Source: Streptococcus macedonicus ACA-DC 198 (lineage in GTDB: Bacteria > Bacillota > Bacilli > Lactobacillales > Streptococcaceae). From it: 64,000 bases of DNA. Numbering within the stretch: the stretch's first letter is position 1; the number at the start of each line of letters is the position of its first letter. The stretch is taken from the NCBI GenBank assembly GCA_000283635.1, contig HE613569.1, positions 1,885,501-1,949,500 of the forward strand, given 5' to 3'. Shown here in pieces: positions 54,542-61,845 of this stretch. The notes beneath the pieces are model-generated. The model made no database searches, had not been told where the DNA came from, and saw only the letters and a list, made by a program, of their open reading frames with translations. The position numbers and the translations under genes were made by a program.

Positions 54542-55510
54542 TTAGTTGTTTTTACTTTGAATGAAATCATCAGTAATATTAATGGGATTTAATATTCGAT
54601 ATTGAAGAGTTACCTTGCTTTTTACTTCATCCTTACTATTCATGTCTATATTCAGAATTTTACCAATAGCAACAAAATTGTTTTTATTCACCCACACAAT
54701 ACCATCACCGATCTCAAGAGTTGTAGACCACTTAAAATGAAATAGGTCATCAACTGGAATATCAGAGGTCTTTCTGACTTTTTCAAAAAGTGTAAAGTTA
54801 TGAATACGAAATGTCTTCTGGACTTTATTATAAGAATGTATATTTTGTACCCCACTAGTAGACCAATGGGTCGTAAAATTCATTGGTGGTAAACCTATCT
54901 CAAAATCTCCTTCATTTAATAAATATTGAAATGAAACTATCCCTTCTGGTTGACATTCAAAATTCATCAAATCTATTGTATCAGCTAATAACTTGAATTT
55001 TTCTACATTATTATAATAATTTTCTATTCTCTTTTTTGGCTCTACACCCTTTACTGATAGTGCTTCATCTCTTAATGTACTAATAAGTTCAAAAATATTG
55101 TTTCTATTATCTTGAGAATATGGCTCAGAAAAATTTAACTCACTAACAAATTTACCACGAAAAAATGATGGTAAATTGACAAATTTACCTTTTTCTATAA
55201 TTGGAATAATAAATTTGCTGTCGGCATTTTCTTGTAATAGTGTGAACTCAGTATTTACACCTGTACCGATTTTTGTCATCTTTTTAGTATATGTTTCTGT
55301 ACAAATACATAATACAAATCTTGAAGTATTGACTCCCTCTAACATGAATGAATCTAATTTTGTTCCGGGATGATTCTCATATACATCAAGAAGTACTTCA
55401 AAATCCCATTTTTTTAAATAAACCGCTAACCATTGGGTAAACATTTTTACTTTTTTATCTTTTTCACTATTTTCTTCCCAAGCATAAGAAATAAAAATTT
55501 TTTTCTTCAT
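54542..55510 (-). CDS. SEFIR/TIR-like domain protein, possible defence effector
   Basis: 322 residues, starting at ATG 55,510 with GAGGAAAA upstream. The N-terminal ~150 residues begin KKKIFISYAWEENSEKDKK and include WLAVYLKKWDFEVLLDVYE and FVLCICTETYTKK, the layout of SEFIR/TIR-like domains. Bacterial relatives act as NAD-consuming or signalling effectors in anti-phage immunity. The C-terminal half has no recognised fold. It stands alone on the inner side of the right block boundary, with no obvious antitoxin or sensor partner. The defence role is inferred from the domain. Confidence 0.7.
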   Translation of the reverse strand: MKKKIFISYAWEENSEKDKKVKMFTQWLAVYLKKWDFEVLLDVYENHPGTKLDSFMLEGVNTSRFVLCICTETYTKKMTKIGTGVNTEFTLLQENADSKFIIPIIEKGKFVNLPSFFRGKFVSELNFSEPYSQDNRNNIFELISTLRDEALSVKGVEPKKRIENYYNNVEKFKLLADTIDLMNFECQPEGIVSFQYLLNEGDFEIGLPPMNFTTHWSTSGVQNIHSYNKVQKTFRIHNFTLFEKVRKTSDIPVDDLFHFKWSTTLEIGDGIVWVNKNNFVAIGKILNIDMNSKDEVKSKVTLQYRILNPINITDDFIQSKNN

Positions 55511-55539
55511 AAATTTTCCTCGCAACTTAACTAACCCAT

Positions 55540-55592
55540 GACCTAGTCAAGCATTTTTATACACTAGTGTTACAAAAATGCTTGACTAGGTC
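55540..55592. mobile_element. 53-bp palindromic solo IS end
   Basis: Arms GACCTAGTCAAGCATTTTT (55,540-55,558) and its complement (55,574-55,592) are perfect 19-bp inverted repeats around ATACACTAGTGTTAC. Its right 38 bp equal the left end of IS copy 1 in inverted orientation. It forms the right boundary of the 44-kb block and directly abuts the fic N-terminal half with AGTTT. Confidence 0.85.
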
Positions 55593-56003
55593 AGTTTCTT
55601 CAACTTGGTCAACAGCCGCTGTGGCAATCTGCCCTACTTCATTTTCAAACACCTTATAACGCCCAACTGGTGCATATTCATTATATTCTGAACTTGTTCC
55701 AGCTTTTAAAATGCTATGTAGTTTTTTAACATAGTCTTCTGTTAGCTGCTCATCAACTGTATTAATGATATAGTCAAAACATTTAAAATGATTGTTAGTT
55801 TCAACCAAATCATCAATTTTGATGCCTGTTCCACCAATATTTGCGATTGTTTTTGTTTCATAAATGAAACTAGTTTGCTCTTCAGTTAGACGATTGCCTT
55901 CAATTTTATTTGAATTATAAGCAAAATGCTTCTGAGTAATATCATAAATGCCACCATGAACCCTGCCATCTCGTTCAACTTTAAGTCTTGTAATTAAATC
56001 CAT
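55593..56003 (-). pseudogene. fic: N-terminal half of a Fic-domain protein
   Basis: 137 native codons starting MDLITRLKVERDGRVHGG behind AAAGGAG, with the Fic-family segments NSNKIEGNRLTEEQT (an inhibition-type helix resembling the S/TxxxE/N pattern), VGRYKVFENEVG and the helix ending VEET. Eleven more codons come from the IS end before a stop at 55,557. The catalytic HPF motif is absent here and lies at 10,922-11,335. Its intact promoter and ribosome site mean that a truncated protein is probably made. Confidence 0.9.
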
Positions 56004-56029
56004 GATTATTCTCCTTTAATGGGCAGTAT

Positions 56030-56121
56030 ATTCATATTTATAACATTCAATATAAATATATGTGTAAATATATTTATAACTATCTATATCATTTTATATA
56101 TAATTATAAATATAACAATAT
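56030..56121. repeat. AT-rich repeat cluster (between fic and the RHH gene)
   Basis: Repeated ATTTATAAC/ATAAATATA motifs in a stretch that is almost wholly A/T. It shares an 18-bp string with 10,840-10,921. It lies immediately downstream of an RHH gene, so operator/centromere sites for the partition proteins are plausible. Confidence 0.5.
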
Positions 56122-56346
56122 TTATAACTCGAAGTTTTTAAAATAATCATTTAGAAATGATGATGCAGATCGATAACCACGATTATGAGCAATTTGTGTA
56201 ATTTTTTCTCGTACAGATGGTTGTAACGAAAACATAAATTGTTTAGTTCTTTCAAACTCAAAATTTGAATTAGTGTTATGTTTAGTTGTGTTGTCAGTTG
56301 ATTTTAAAAGATTGCTAATTTTGTCTTGGTTATTATCAAATGCCAT
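56122..56346 (-). CDS. Small RHH-type partition/regulator protein
   Basis: 74 residues starting MAFDNNQDKISNLLK at ATG 56,346, with GAGGAG six bases upstream. A disordered, Asn/Thr-rich N-terminus precedes a C-terminal ribbon-helix-helix-like segment (KQFMFSLQPSVREKITQIAH, GYRSASSFLNDYF). A small RHH protein directly downstream of a ParA gene is the standard partner (ParG/omega type) that binds centromere repeats and regulates the operon. Confidence 0.7.
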   Translation of the reverse strand: MAFDNNQDKISNLLKSTDNTTKHNTNSNFEFERTKQFMFSLQPSVREKITQIAHNRGYRSASSFLNDYFKNFEL

Positions 56347-56396
56347 ATTTTTCTCCTCTATACTCAATATAATTATATACACCAATATAAATATAT

Positions 56397-57194
56397 TTAC
56401 ATTGCTATTTTATCAGTAATTGTTTTGAATGTACAGTTAATACTATCAAAGAATTTTTTATGTTTTTGATATAGTACTTTATCTTCCTTCATCTCTGAAA
56501 GAGACACTTTATCTAATGTTGAGCGATTGAACAACTCTCTATAAGGAATAGTTGATAGAACATTATCATTGCCTTGAAGCTGTTCTACAAGTTCTCTTGA
56601 AGAATTGGTATTGTGCTTGATCATATTTCCTAAAAAGTATAAATCAGCTGTAACATAACTTTTGCGAGTTTTAAAATCGAATGTTTCAGCTTTAAATTCT
56701 TCAAGACGTTCTTGAATATTGAATGTTGCTGAATAGCCAAATTTTGACGGAACAACAGGACTTAAAACAGCGTGACTTACTACGACAGCATTACGTGTTG
56801 CCGTTGAAAAATCAGGATGACAATCAATTAAAATAAAGTCATATTTACCAAGATTTTTAGGCTCATAATTGTCTTCTAACCACATGTAAAGCAACATATC
56901 TTTTTAATTTTTAGTTTCAAGTTCTTTCTCAAGACTATCTAAGCGGATATACCCTGGGATTAAATCAATATTATCTTTAAGATGATGAATAGCAACGTCA
57001 CCTTTTCGTTTAAAGATATTAGCAACAGTCCCCTCACTTTCAAAAACATCATACGTTTGAGTTAGATTACATTGATGATCTAAATCAATTAAAAGTACCT
57101 GATAGTTTTGCTCAGCTAACCATTCAGCATAATTATATGCTAAAGTTGTTTTTCCTACACCGCCTTTAATAGCTGCAAATGTAATAATTTTCAT
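56397..57194 (-). pseudogene. ParA-family partition ATPase interrupted by an in-frame TAA
   Basis: The first 96 codons (56,904-57,194) carry the deviant Walker A KGGVGKTTL (residues 9-17) and LLIDLDHQCNLT. A TAA (56,904-56,906) follows ELETKN, and the same frame continues KDMLLYMWLEDNY and FILIDCHPDFS with the Walker B region to 56,397. Both halves are otherwise normal for a ~260-residue ParA, so one substitution probably killed a working gene. If uncorrected, active partition is lost. It lies 3 bp after the upstream gene. Confidence 0.85.
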
Positions 57195-57197
57195 TTT

Positions 57198-57563
57198 TTA
57201 TTCTCCTTCAAATTCTTCTTCAATCCATTCAATGATATTTTCTGCTAAATCATTGATAATTATTTTCCAAGCTTCTTGAAGTGTTTTAATATTTTGATTA
57301 TCAAAATCATCTTCAATTTGATCTAATTCGCTTGTACCTTTTAGACATTGTCTTAATAAGTCTTGTAAGTCACTAAAATTTTTAACGTTATTATCTTGCG
57401 AGGAAATGACAAGTGTTATTTCACAATCGTTAGTTCTTTGATTAAAATCAGCTAAATACAAATGAATTAATTGATATCGTCTTGAAATAGATTTTAGCAA
57501 GCTTTGTAAATCCTCTAAATTCATTGAACCTACTACCTCAAACTTTATTTGTGTTCTTGTCAT
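57198..57563 (-). CDS. Hypothetical protein upstream of parA
   Basis: 121 residues, acidic, with no recognised domain. The first half reads like a beta-rich region (TQIKFEVVGSMNLEDLQSLL, LIHLYLADFNQR, CEITLVISS); the C-terminal half is helical and Glu/Asp-rich (ENIIEWIEEEFEGE). The ATG at 57,563 follows CGAGGTGT. It is tightly linked to parA (3 bp) and starts just inside an AT-rich repeat cluster, so it probably belongs to the partition operon. Confidence 0.65.
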   Translation of the reverse strand: MTRTQIKFEVVGSMNLEDLQSLLKSISRRYQLIHLYLADFNQRTNDCEITLVISSQDNNVKNFSDLQDLLRQCLKGTSELDQIEDDFDNQNIKTLQEAWKIIINDLAENIIEWIEEEFEGE

Positions 57564-57589
57564 TTATTACACCTCGTTTCATTTTCTAA

Positions 57590-57683
57590 ATATATTATAG
57601 CATTTTTATATATATTTGTAAATATATTTATATATATAATTGTAAATATGTTTGTAAACATCATTATATATAATGTTTCTATA
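57590..57683. repeat. AT-rich repeat cluster (promoter side of the partition operon)
   Basis: Alternating TATATATTT/AAATATA(T) motifs such as TTGTAAATATATTTATATAT and TTGTAAATATGTTTGTAAAC, without a frame. It is similar in style to the clusters at 10,840 and 56,030. Position upstream of an operon with ParA and RHH genes suits a centromere/operator site. Confidence 0.5.
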
Positions 57684-58268
57684 CTATCTATGAATACCAT
57701 ATTTTTTTCGATAACGTCTAAACGTTCGCTCATTAATCCCCGTCAGTTCTGCAACATCTCTATCTGATTTTCCTGAAAGAAACAAGCCAAAAGCATGCTG
57801 CAATCTGCTGTCATCAGCTGAAAACAGTGCCCTACGTCCCTTATATTTACCCTGGGCTTTTGCAATGGCAATTCCTTGTGCCTGACGCTCTTTAATACGT
57901 TCTCTTTCAGCTTGCGCCTGATACTTATATAATTCCAATATCAAATTATTTAATAGACGTCTTAGATTATCATCTTCAATCCCTCTAAGGGTGGGGAGAT
58001 TAAGAACTTCCAAGGTTGCACCTTTTAATTTTATCTCATCCATAACTTCGGTTAATTCTTTGTTATTTCTTCCTAGTCGCTCCAATTCAGTTACAACGAC
58101 TATATCACCATCACGAATATAATCCAGCATTGCAATCAACTGAGGACGCTCTCTACTTGCTCCACTGATAGACTCTTTAAAAATCTTTTCAACGTTATTT
58201 AATTGTTTTAACTGCCTATCTAAATTTTGGTCAGCTGAACTGACCCTTGCATAACCGATTTTCGCCAT
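57684..58268 (-). CDS. Serine resolvase/invertase
   Basis: A 194-residue site-specific recombinase of the Tn3 resolvase/invertase type. The nucleophile Ser is residue 10 in IGYARVSSADQNLDRQL, the Arg-rich catalytic segment is VVTELERLGRN, the long helix is near residues 110-135, and the C-terminal HTH is SDRDVAELTGINERTFRRYR. Such genes resolve plasmid multimers; next to a ParA operon this is the likely job. It is intact, with GGAG upstream of the ATG at 58,268. Confidence 0.93.
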   Translation of the reverse strand: MAKIGYARVSSADQNLDRQLKQLNNVEKIFKESISGASRERPQLIAMLDYIRDGDIVVVTELERLGRNNKELTEVMDEIKLKGATLEVLNLPTLRGIEDDNLRRLLNNLILELYKYQAQAERERIKERQAQGIAIAKAQGKYKGRRALFSADDSRLQHAFGLFLSGKSDRDVAELTGINERTFRRYRKKYGIHR

Positions 58269-58327
58269 TTTTTCTCCTCTATTTTGCCTAACTCTACTGT
58301 CCTATTCGAGAATCCTTTAAAATCAAG

Positions 58328-58377
58328 GTAAAACAAAAAGGACAATAAGGTATACTTAAATGTCCTTTTTGTTTTAC
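58328..58377 (-). terminator. Long terminator hairpin after the membrane-protein gene
   Basis: A perfect 17-bp stem (58,328-58,344 with 58,361-58,377, GTAAAACAAAAAGGACA) with a 16-base loop, overlapping the stop codon of the gene at 58,374. The A/T-rich base of the stem gives U-runs on both strands, so it may be bidirectional. Confidence 0.8.
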
Positions 58378-59171
58378 AAATGCAATGCACTCACAAAACC
58401 AATTCTTACAAAATAATATGAAAATCCATCCTTGTACGGATATGGAGCTGGCGCTAATGTTTCTCCAAGAACTTGAAAATCTAGAAGCACACCAAGCTCT
58501 TTTTTATTTCTTCGAAACATATCATTATAAGATAGCTTTAATTCTATCCGAATAAGATTTTGACTAGTATTTTCATCTTTTAAAAACAAATAATTAGGAA
58601 AATTGATGATGACATCTGCTTTTTCATCAACCAAAATATCTCCCATAGACAATGGCAGATTTGAAGCAATATAAAGTTTGCTATCATCATCCCAGCTTAC
58701 TTCTTCGATTTTTACACTATCCAGTGAGACATCAACTGCTTCTCCTCTTCCCTTATTTTTAAAAAGTACATGAAAAGAAGTCATACATTTCATTTGTTCT
58801 TCAAAAATTCTTTCTTTTTGCCCTCTTAAAGGATCATCATTAAAATACCATACTGGAAAACGAACACTTAATTCTCGATTTACAATAAAATCGGAATATT
58901 CATTCTCTACTGAAGCAAGTTTTATGATTGGTTTATATTTAATTGCGTCATCCGCTTCTGATTGTTTAGTCTGATAATTCAGAGTCATAACAACACCAAC
59001 CAAGGTAATAATACCACCTAACAATGAACCATAATAAGAAAGTAAGTCACCTGCTCCCCACTCAGCAATAAATAATGGAGCTAAATACACTTTAAAGGAA
59101 AGATTGATAAAGATAGGAACAATAACAACTAAGATAACACTTACAAGTATAATAATTTTTTTGTTTTTCAT
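58374..59171 (-). CDS. Membrane-anchored protein of unknown function
   Basis: 265 residues. Two N-terminal transmembrane helices (about 4-24 and 40-64) enclose the segment WGAGDLLSYYGSLLGG, a pattern seen in a widespread family of bacterial two-helix proteins of unknown function, some near defence genes. The remaining 200 residues look like a beta-rich cytoplasmic domain. There is no ribosome site: TATAAT lies only 8 bp before ATG 59,171, so a leaderless transcript is possible. A decayed relative lies at 53,010-53,172. The function is unknown. Confidence 0.7.
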   Translation of the reverse strand: MKNKKIIILVSVILVVIVPIFINLSFKVYLAPLFIAEWGAGDLLSYYGSLLGGIITLVGVVMTLNYQTKQSEADDAIKYKPIIKLASVENEYSDFIVNRELSVRFPVWYFNDDPLRGQKERIFEEQMKCMTSFHVLFKNKGRGEAVDVSLDSVKIEEVSWDDDSKLYIASNLPLSMGDILVDEKADVIINFPNYLFLKDENTSQNLIRIELKLSYNDMFRRNKKELGVLLDFQVLGETLAPAPYPYKDGFSYYFVRIGFVSALHL

Positions 59172-59206
59172 ATTTATATATTATAACCTTTTTCCTGAAG
59201 TAAGCA

Positions 59207-60835
59207 TCATAATTTCTTACTATTTTTATGTGCCATTTCCTCACGCTCTTCTTTCATCTCTTTTGCAAAGTCATAATCTTTTACAATTTTATCTCTGTGC
59301 TTTTTGAGTATGTCACGTTCAATCTGAAGCTCTTTAATTTCTTTTTGTAATTCTTCTAGTTTTGTATTCTTATCAATTTTACCTTTTTCAAGAAGTTCAA
59401 GACTTACTTCTGAAGGAACTATATTATTTTGATAATCTGATAAAGCACCCATAAGTTTATTAAGATAAGTCATCTTTTCATCCAAGAACTCTAAAGTCTT
59501 ATCGGTTTCATCCAATTGTTCCAAAAATTGATTTTGTAATTCTTCAAATTGTTTTGAATTGGTAACTTTGTTAATTGCCAAAAAGTTAAATTCATCAACT
59601 AATCTATCTAAATTTGTAATATTTTTGTTTTTAGTCAAAATCATTTCACCATTTTGAGCAGATAGTTGCTTGATTAAAGTTGTTCCGTTAATAAAACGAT
59701 TTTGTTCAGAATGGTCAGCATTCAAAAAGTAAAAGAAATCATTCTTTTTAACAAAAGCTGTAAATGTTCCATCTTCATTTTGGTCAAGCATTCTTGCAGA
59801 AATAGAGACTGTACCTTTTCTATCTAATCCAAAAGTAATTGGAACATAAATAGATTGACTGGTAAGTTGCTGCACTTGCCAAGGTTCAATTGTGATTTGT
59901 AACTCAAAATCATCTTGTTTACTTTCCTGTTCTTCATCATATTTTTCCTTTATGACGTTTAAATTATAAACAACTTCATTTGTCGCAATTTGTTCTTTGA
60001 TTTTTTCAAGTGAGAACTTACCTTTTTTAGATAATGTACGATCACGAACAAAACGCTCTTGTGGTTGATCCAGTAACATATATTTAACGTACTTACCACT
60101 CGTATCAATTTGCAAGTTTAAAGCTTTTGCTTTTTGTAAAAAGTCATTCATATCTAACGAGTGCTTTAACAAAAAGTTCAACCGTTCTTTAATCTCAAAG
60201 CGATAATTATTTTTTCGTCTCCATGCAGCATATTCAGTGTGAGAGTTTCTAAGCCTTGGTTCTAAAACTTTTGCGCCATATAGCTCAGCATACTTATTTG
60301 AAATTTGAAATAAGTTGCGAGCTGTATTTTTTTGCCAACGAAACTTTTTCAAAGTCACTTCGTTAGTTGTATTAAAAATGATATGGTTATGTAAGTGTCC
60401 TTTATCCATGTGCGTTGCAACAACAAATTGATAATCACCACCAGTTAACTCTAAAGCGGTTTTTCGTCCAATCTCGTTAACTTCTTCTGGAGTTAAGCCA
60501 TCTTCTGGTGAAAACGATTGGATGATATGGTGCGCTAAAACACGTTTATCATTTTTTAAATCTGATAAGGTATCATTATTGTATAAAACATCAACTGACT
60601 CTTTCAATAAAATAAAATCTTCATAAATCGTTTGCGGATCAGATATATCTGTCAAATCATGACCAGATATTAATCGTTTCATCACTTGACCATTGACAAT
60701 TTCAAAAGAATAATTTTCATCACCCTCTAAATGTTCTGTATCTAATTTTAAGGTTGCACTGTCACGTGTAATATAATCAATTGCTTGTTTTAATTTATTA
60801 GTGTGTTTAATCTGAAGAACCTTCGTCACTACCAT
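59207..60835 (-). CDS. Mobilisation relaxase (MobA/VirD2 type)
   Basis: A 542-residue DNA-nicking relaxase for plasmid transfer. The N-terminal domain contains HHIIQSFSPEDGLTPEEVNE and the metal-binding His cluster at residues 142-151 (HMDKGHLHNH). A middle beta-rich part follows, and the last ~130 residues form a coiled coil (LEELQKEIKELQIERDIL). Full length, it overlaps mobC by 29 bp. Its core resembles the truncated relaxase at 21,306-21,932, so the window holds two related mobilisation systems. Confidence 0.93.
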   Translation of the reverse strand: MVVTKVLQIKHTNKLKQAIDYITRDSATLKLDTEHLEGDENYSFEIVNGQVMKRLISGHDLTDISDPQTIYEDFILLKESVDVLYNNDTLSDLKNDKRVLAHHIIQSFSPEDGLTPEEVNEIGRKTALELTGGDYQFVVATHMDKGHLHNHIIFNTTNEVTLKKFRWQKNTARNLFQISNKYAELYGAKVLEPRLRNSHTEYAAWRRKNNYRFEIKERLNFLLKHSLDMNDFLQKAKALNLQIDTSGKYVKYMLLDQPQERFVRDRTLSKKGKFSLEKIKEQIATNEVVYNLNVIKEKYDEEQESKQDDFELQITIEPWQVQQLTSQSIYVPITFGLDRKGTVSISARMLDQNEDGTFTAFVKKNDFFYFLNADHSEQNRFINGTTLIKQLSAQNGEMILTKNKNITNLDRLVDEFNFLAINKVTNSKQFEELQNQFLEQLDETDKTLEFLDEKMTYLNKLMGALSDYQNNIVPSEVSLELLEKGKIDKNTKLEELQKEIKELQIERDILKKHRDKIVKDYDFAKEMKEEREEMAHKNSKKL

Positions 60836-61181
60836 TTAATTTCGCATGTCCTTTCGTTTTAAATTCATCAAAAAGTAATTCCTTCATATCATCAATTTCA
60901 GCTTGTAAAGCTTTAAAAAGTTCATTATCAATCTCATCAAAAGTGTTAGCATAACGAACTAACTGATTGACGTTTTGACCAATACGATTAACTTCAATTC
61001 GTAACTTCTGTAATTCTGAATAATCATAGGTTACTATTTTTCCATTTTGCAACATCTCTAAAGCATATGCTTGAAACGTTTTTTTATTGGCATGAGAAAA
61101 GCGTTGACGAATTTTACTAGCTCCAGCTTCGGTAGCTCTTAACTTAAATTCAACTGAACGTTTTCGTTTTTTGTCTGCCAT
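60807..61181 (-). CDS. MobC-like relaxosome accessory protein
   Basis: 124 residues, basic at the N-terminus (MADKKRKRSVEFKLRATEAG), with the MobC core LRIEVNRIGQNVNQLVRYANT and an acidic helix after it. It binds oriT DNA with the relaxase. The start at 61,181 follows AAAGGAAA. It overlaps the relaxase gene, so the two are coupled. Confidence 0.87.
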   Translation of the reverse strand: MADKKRKRSVEFKLRATEAGASKIRQRFSHANKKTFQAYALEMLQNGKIVTYDYSELQKLRIEVNRIGQNVNQLVRYANTFDEIDNELFKALQAEIDDMKELLFDEFKTKGHAKLNGSDEGSSD

Positions 61182-61199
61182 GTCCTGTTTCCTTTCTAA

Positions 61200-61480
61200 A
61201 AACTATGATGATTATTATAGTTTCCTATCCCCGGTACTCAAGGTGAACTTTCATACCGGCAAGATTAGCAAGTGGTACCCCACTTACGAAAATAAAAAGC
61301 AAAAAAGCCTATTTGTAGGGCAACCCCACAAACAGACTTTTGACTTTTTACACTTTGGGGAAATCCCCAATCCCCTTTTTGGCACTTCGTGCATTTTTCA
61401 AAAATGACAATTTTTGATAATTGCATTTTGGTAAAATGCAACAATAGAAAAACTGACAATTTGAAAATTGTCAGCATTCC
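61200..61480. other. oriT-like non-coding region upstream of mobC
   Basis: Several dyads lie upstream of the mob genes: AAGTGG-TACC-CCACTT (61,270-61,285) followed by ACGAAAATA, a GGGGAAATCCCC dyad near 61,359-61,370, and a 10-bp stem CTGACAATTT/AAATTGTCAG (61,453-61,474). A short perfect repeat followed by an A-rich strand just upstream of mobC is typical of relaxase origins. The nick site is not proven. No credible gene lies here. Confidence 0.5.
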
Positions 61481-61488
61481 CTCTTATG

Positions 61489-61788
61489 TCATTTTTCGTT
61501 TTTTTGGCTTGGTTCCCAAGAAAAAACTTCTGTTTTTATCTTTTGATAATTGTCTTCCGATAATTCTTCCAGTGTAGCAATGCTAACTGAAAGCTCATCA
61601 AGATAATCATTGTTATCTTCTGTAGACAATTCTTCAAAATCAGATTTTAACATATCCAATAACTCGTCTTTTGATTTTTGGATAATATCAATGTTAACAA
61701 TTTTGTTTCCTTTGAGCCATTCGCTCATGTCAAAATAATAACTCATCAATAATGTTTCAGTTGTCATCATCATTTCTTCTGTTACCAT
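61489..61788 (-). CDS. Hypothetical acidic protein
   Basis: 99 residues, rich in Glu/Asp/Ser, mostly helical by eye (KDELLDMLKSDFEELSTEDN, LSVSIATLEELSEDNYQKI), with no membrane segment or recognised domain. ATG 61,788 follows GGAGAGACAAG, and the first Met residues (MVTEEMMMTTETLLM) leave the start slightly uncertain. It lies 57 bp after the ArdC/LtrC-like gene and is probably in the same operon as transfer functions. Confidence 0.6.
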   Translation of the reverse strand: MVTEEMMMTTETLLMSYYFDMSEWLKGNKIVNIDIIQKSKDELLDMLKSDFEELSTEDNNDYLDELSVSIATLEELSEDNYQKIKTEVFSWEPSQKNEK

Positions 61789-61845
61789 AACTTGTCTCTC
61801 CTTCTACTTTTAAAGTTAGTCCTTTTTTATGCGACCTACGCTGCG

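Larger units (their letters stand above)
11341..55592. mobile_element. 44-kb block bounded by inverted IS ends, inserted in fic
   Basis: The block begins with the left end of IS copy 1 (GACCTAGTCAAGCATTTTT...) and ends with about 38 bp of the same end in inverted orientation. It is flanked on both sides by AGTTT (11,336-11,340 and 55,593-55,597). Removing the block and one AGTTT restores the fic frame exactly. The length is 44,252 bp. The simplest reading is transposition of a composite unit using two identical outward ends. An alternative is insertion of a small IS-derived element into fic followed by recombination or rearrangement with IS copy 1. Confidence 0.65.

Noticed and set aside
56397-57194. 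Two separate genes for the ParA halves
   Set aside because: The halves share one frame with a single stop between them and together make one normal ParA; the second half has no ribosome site.
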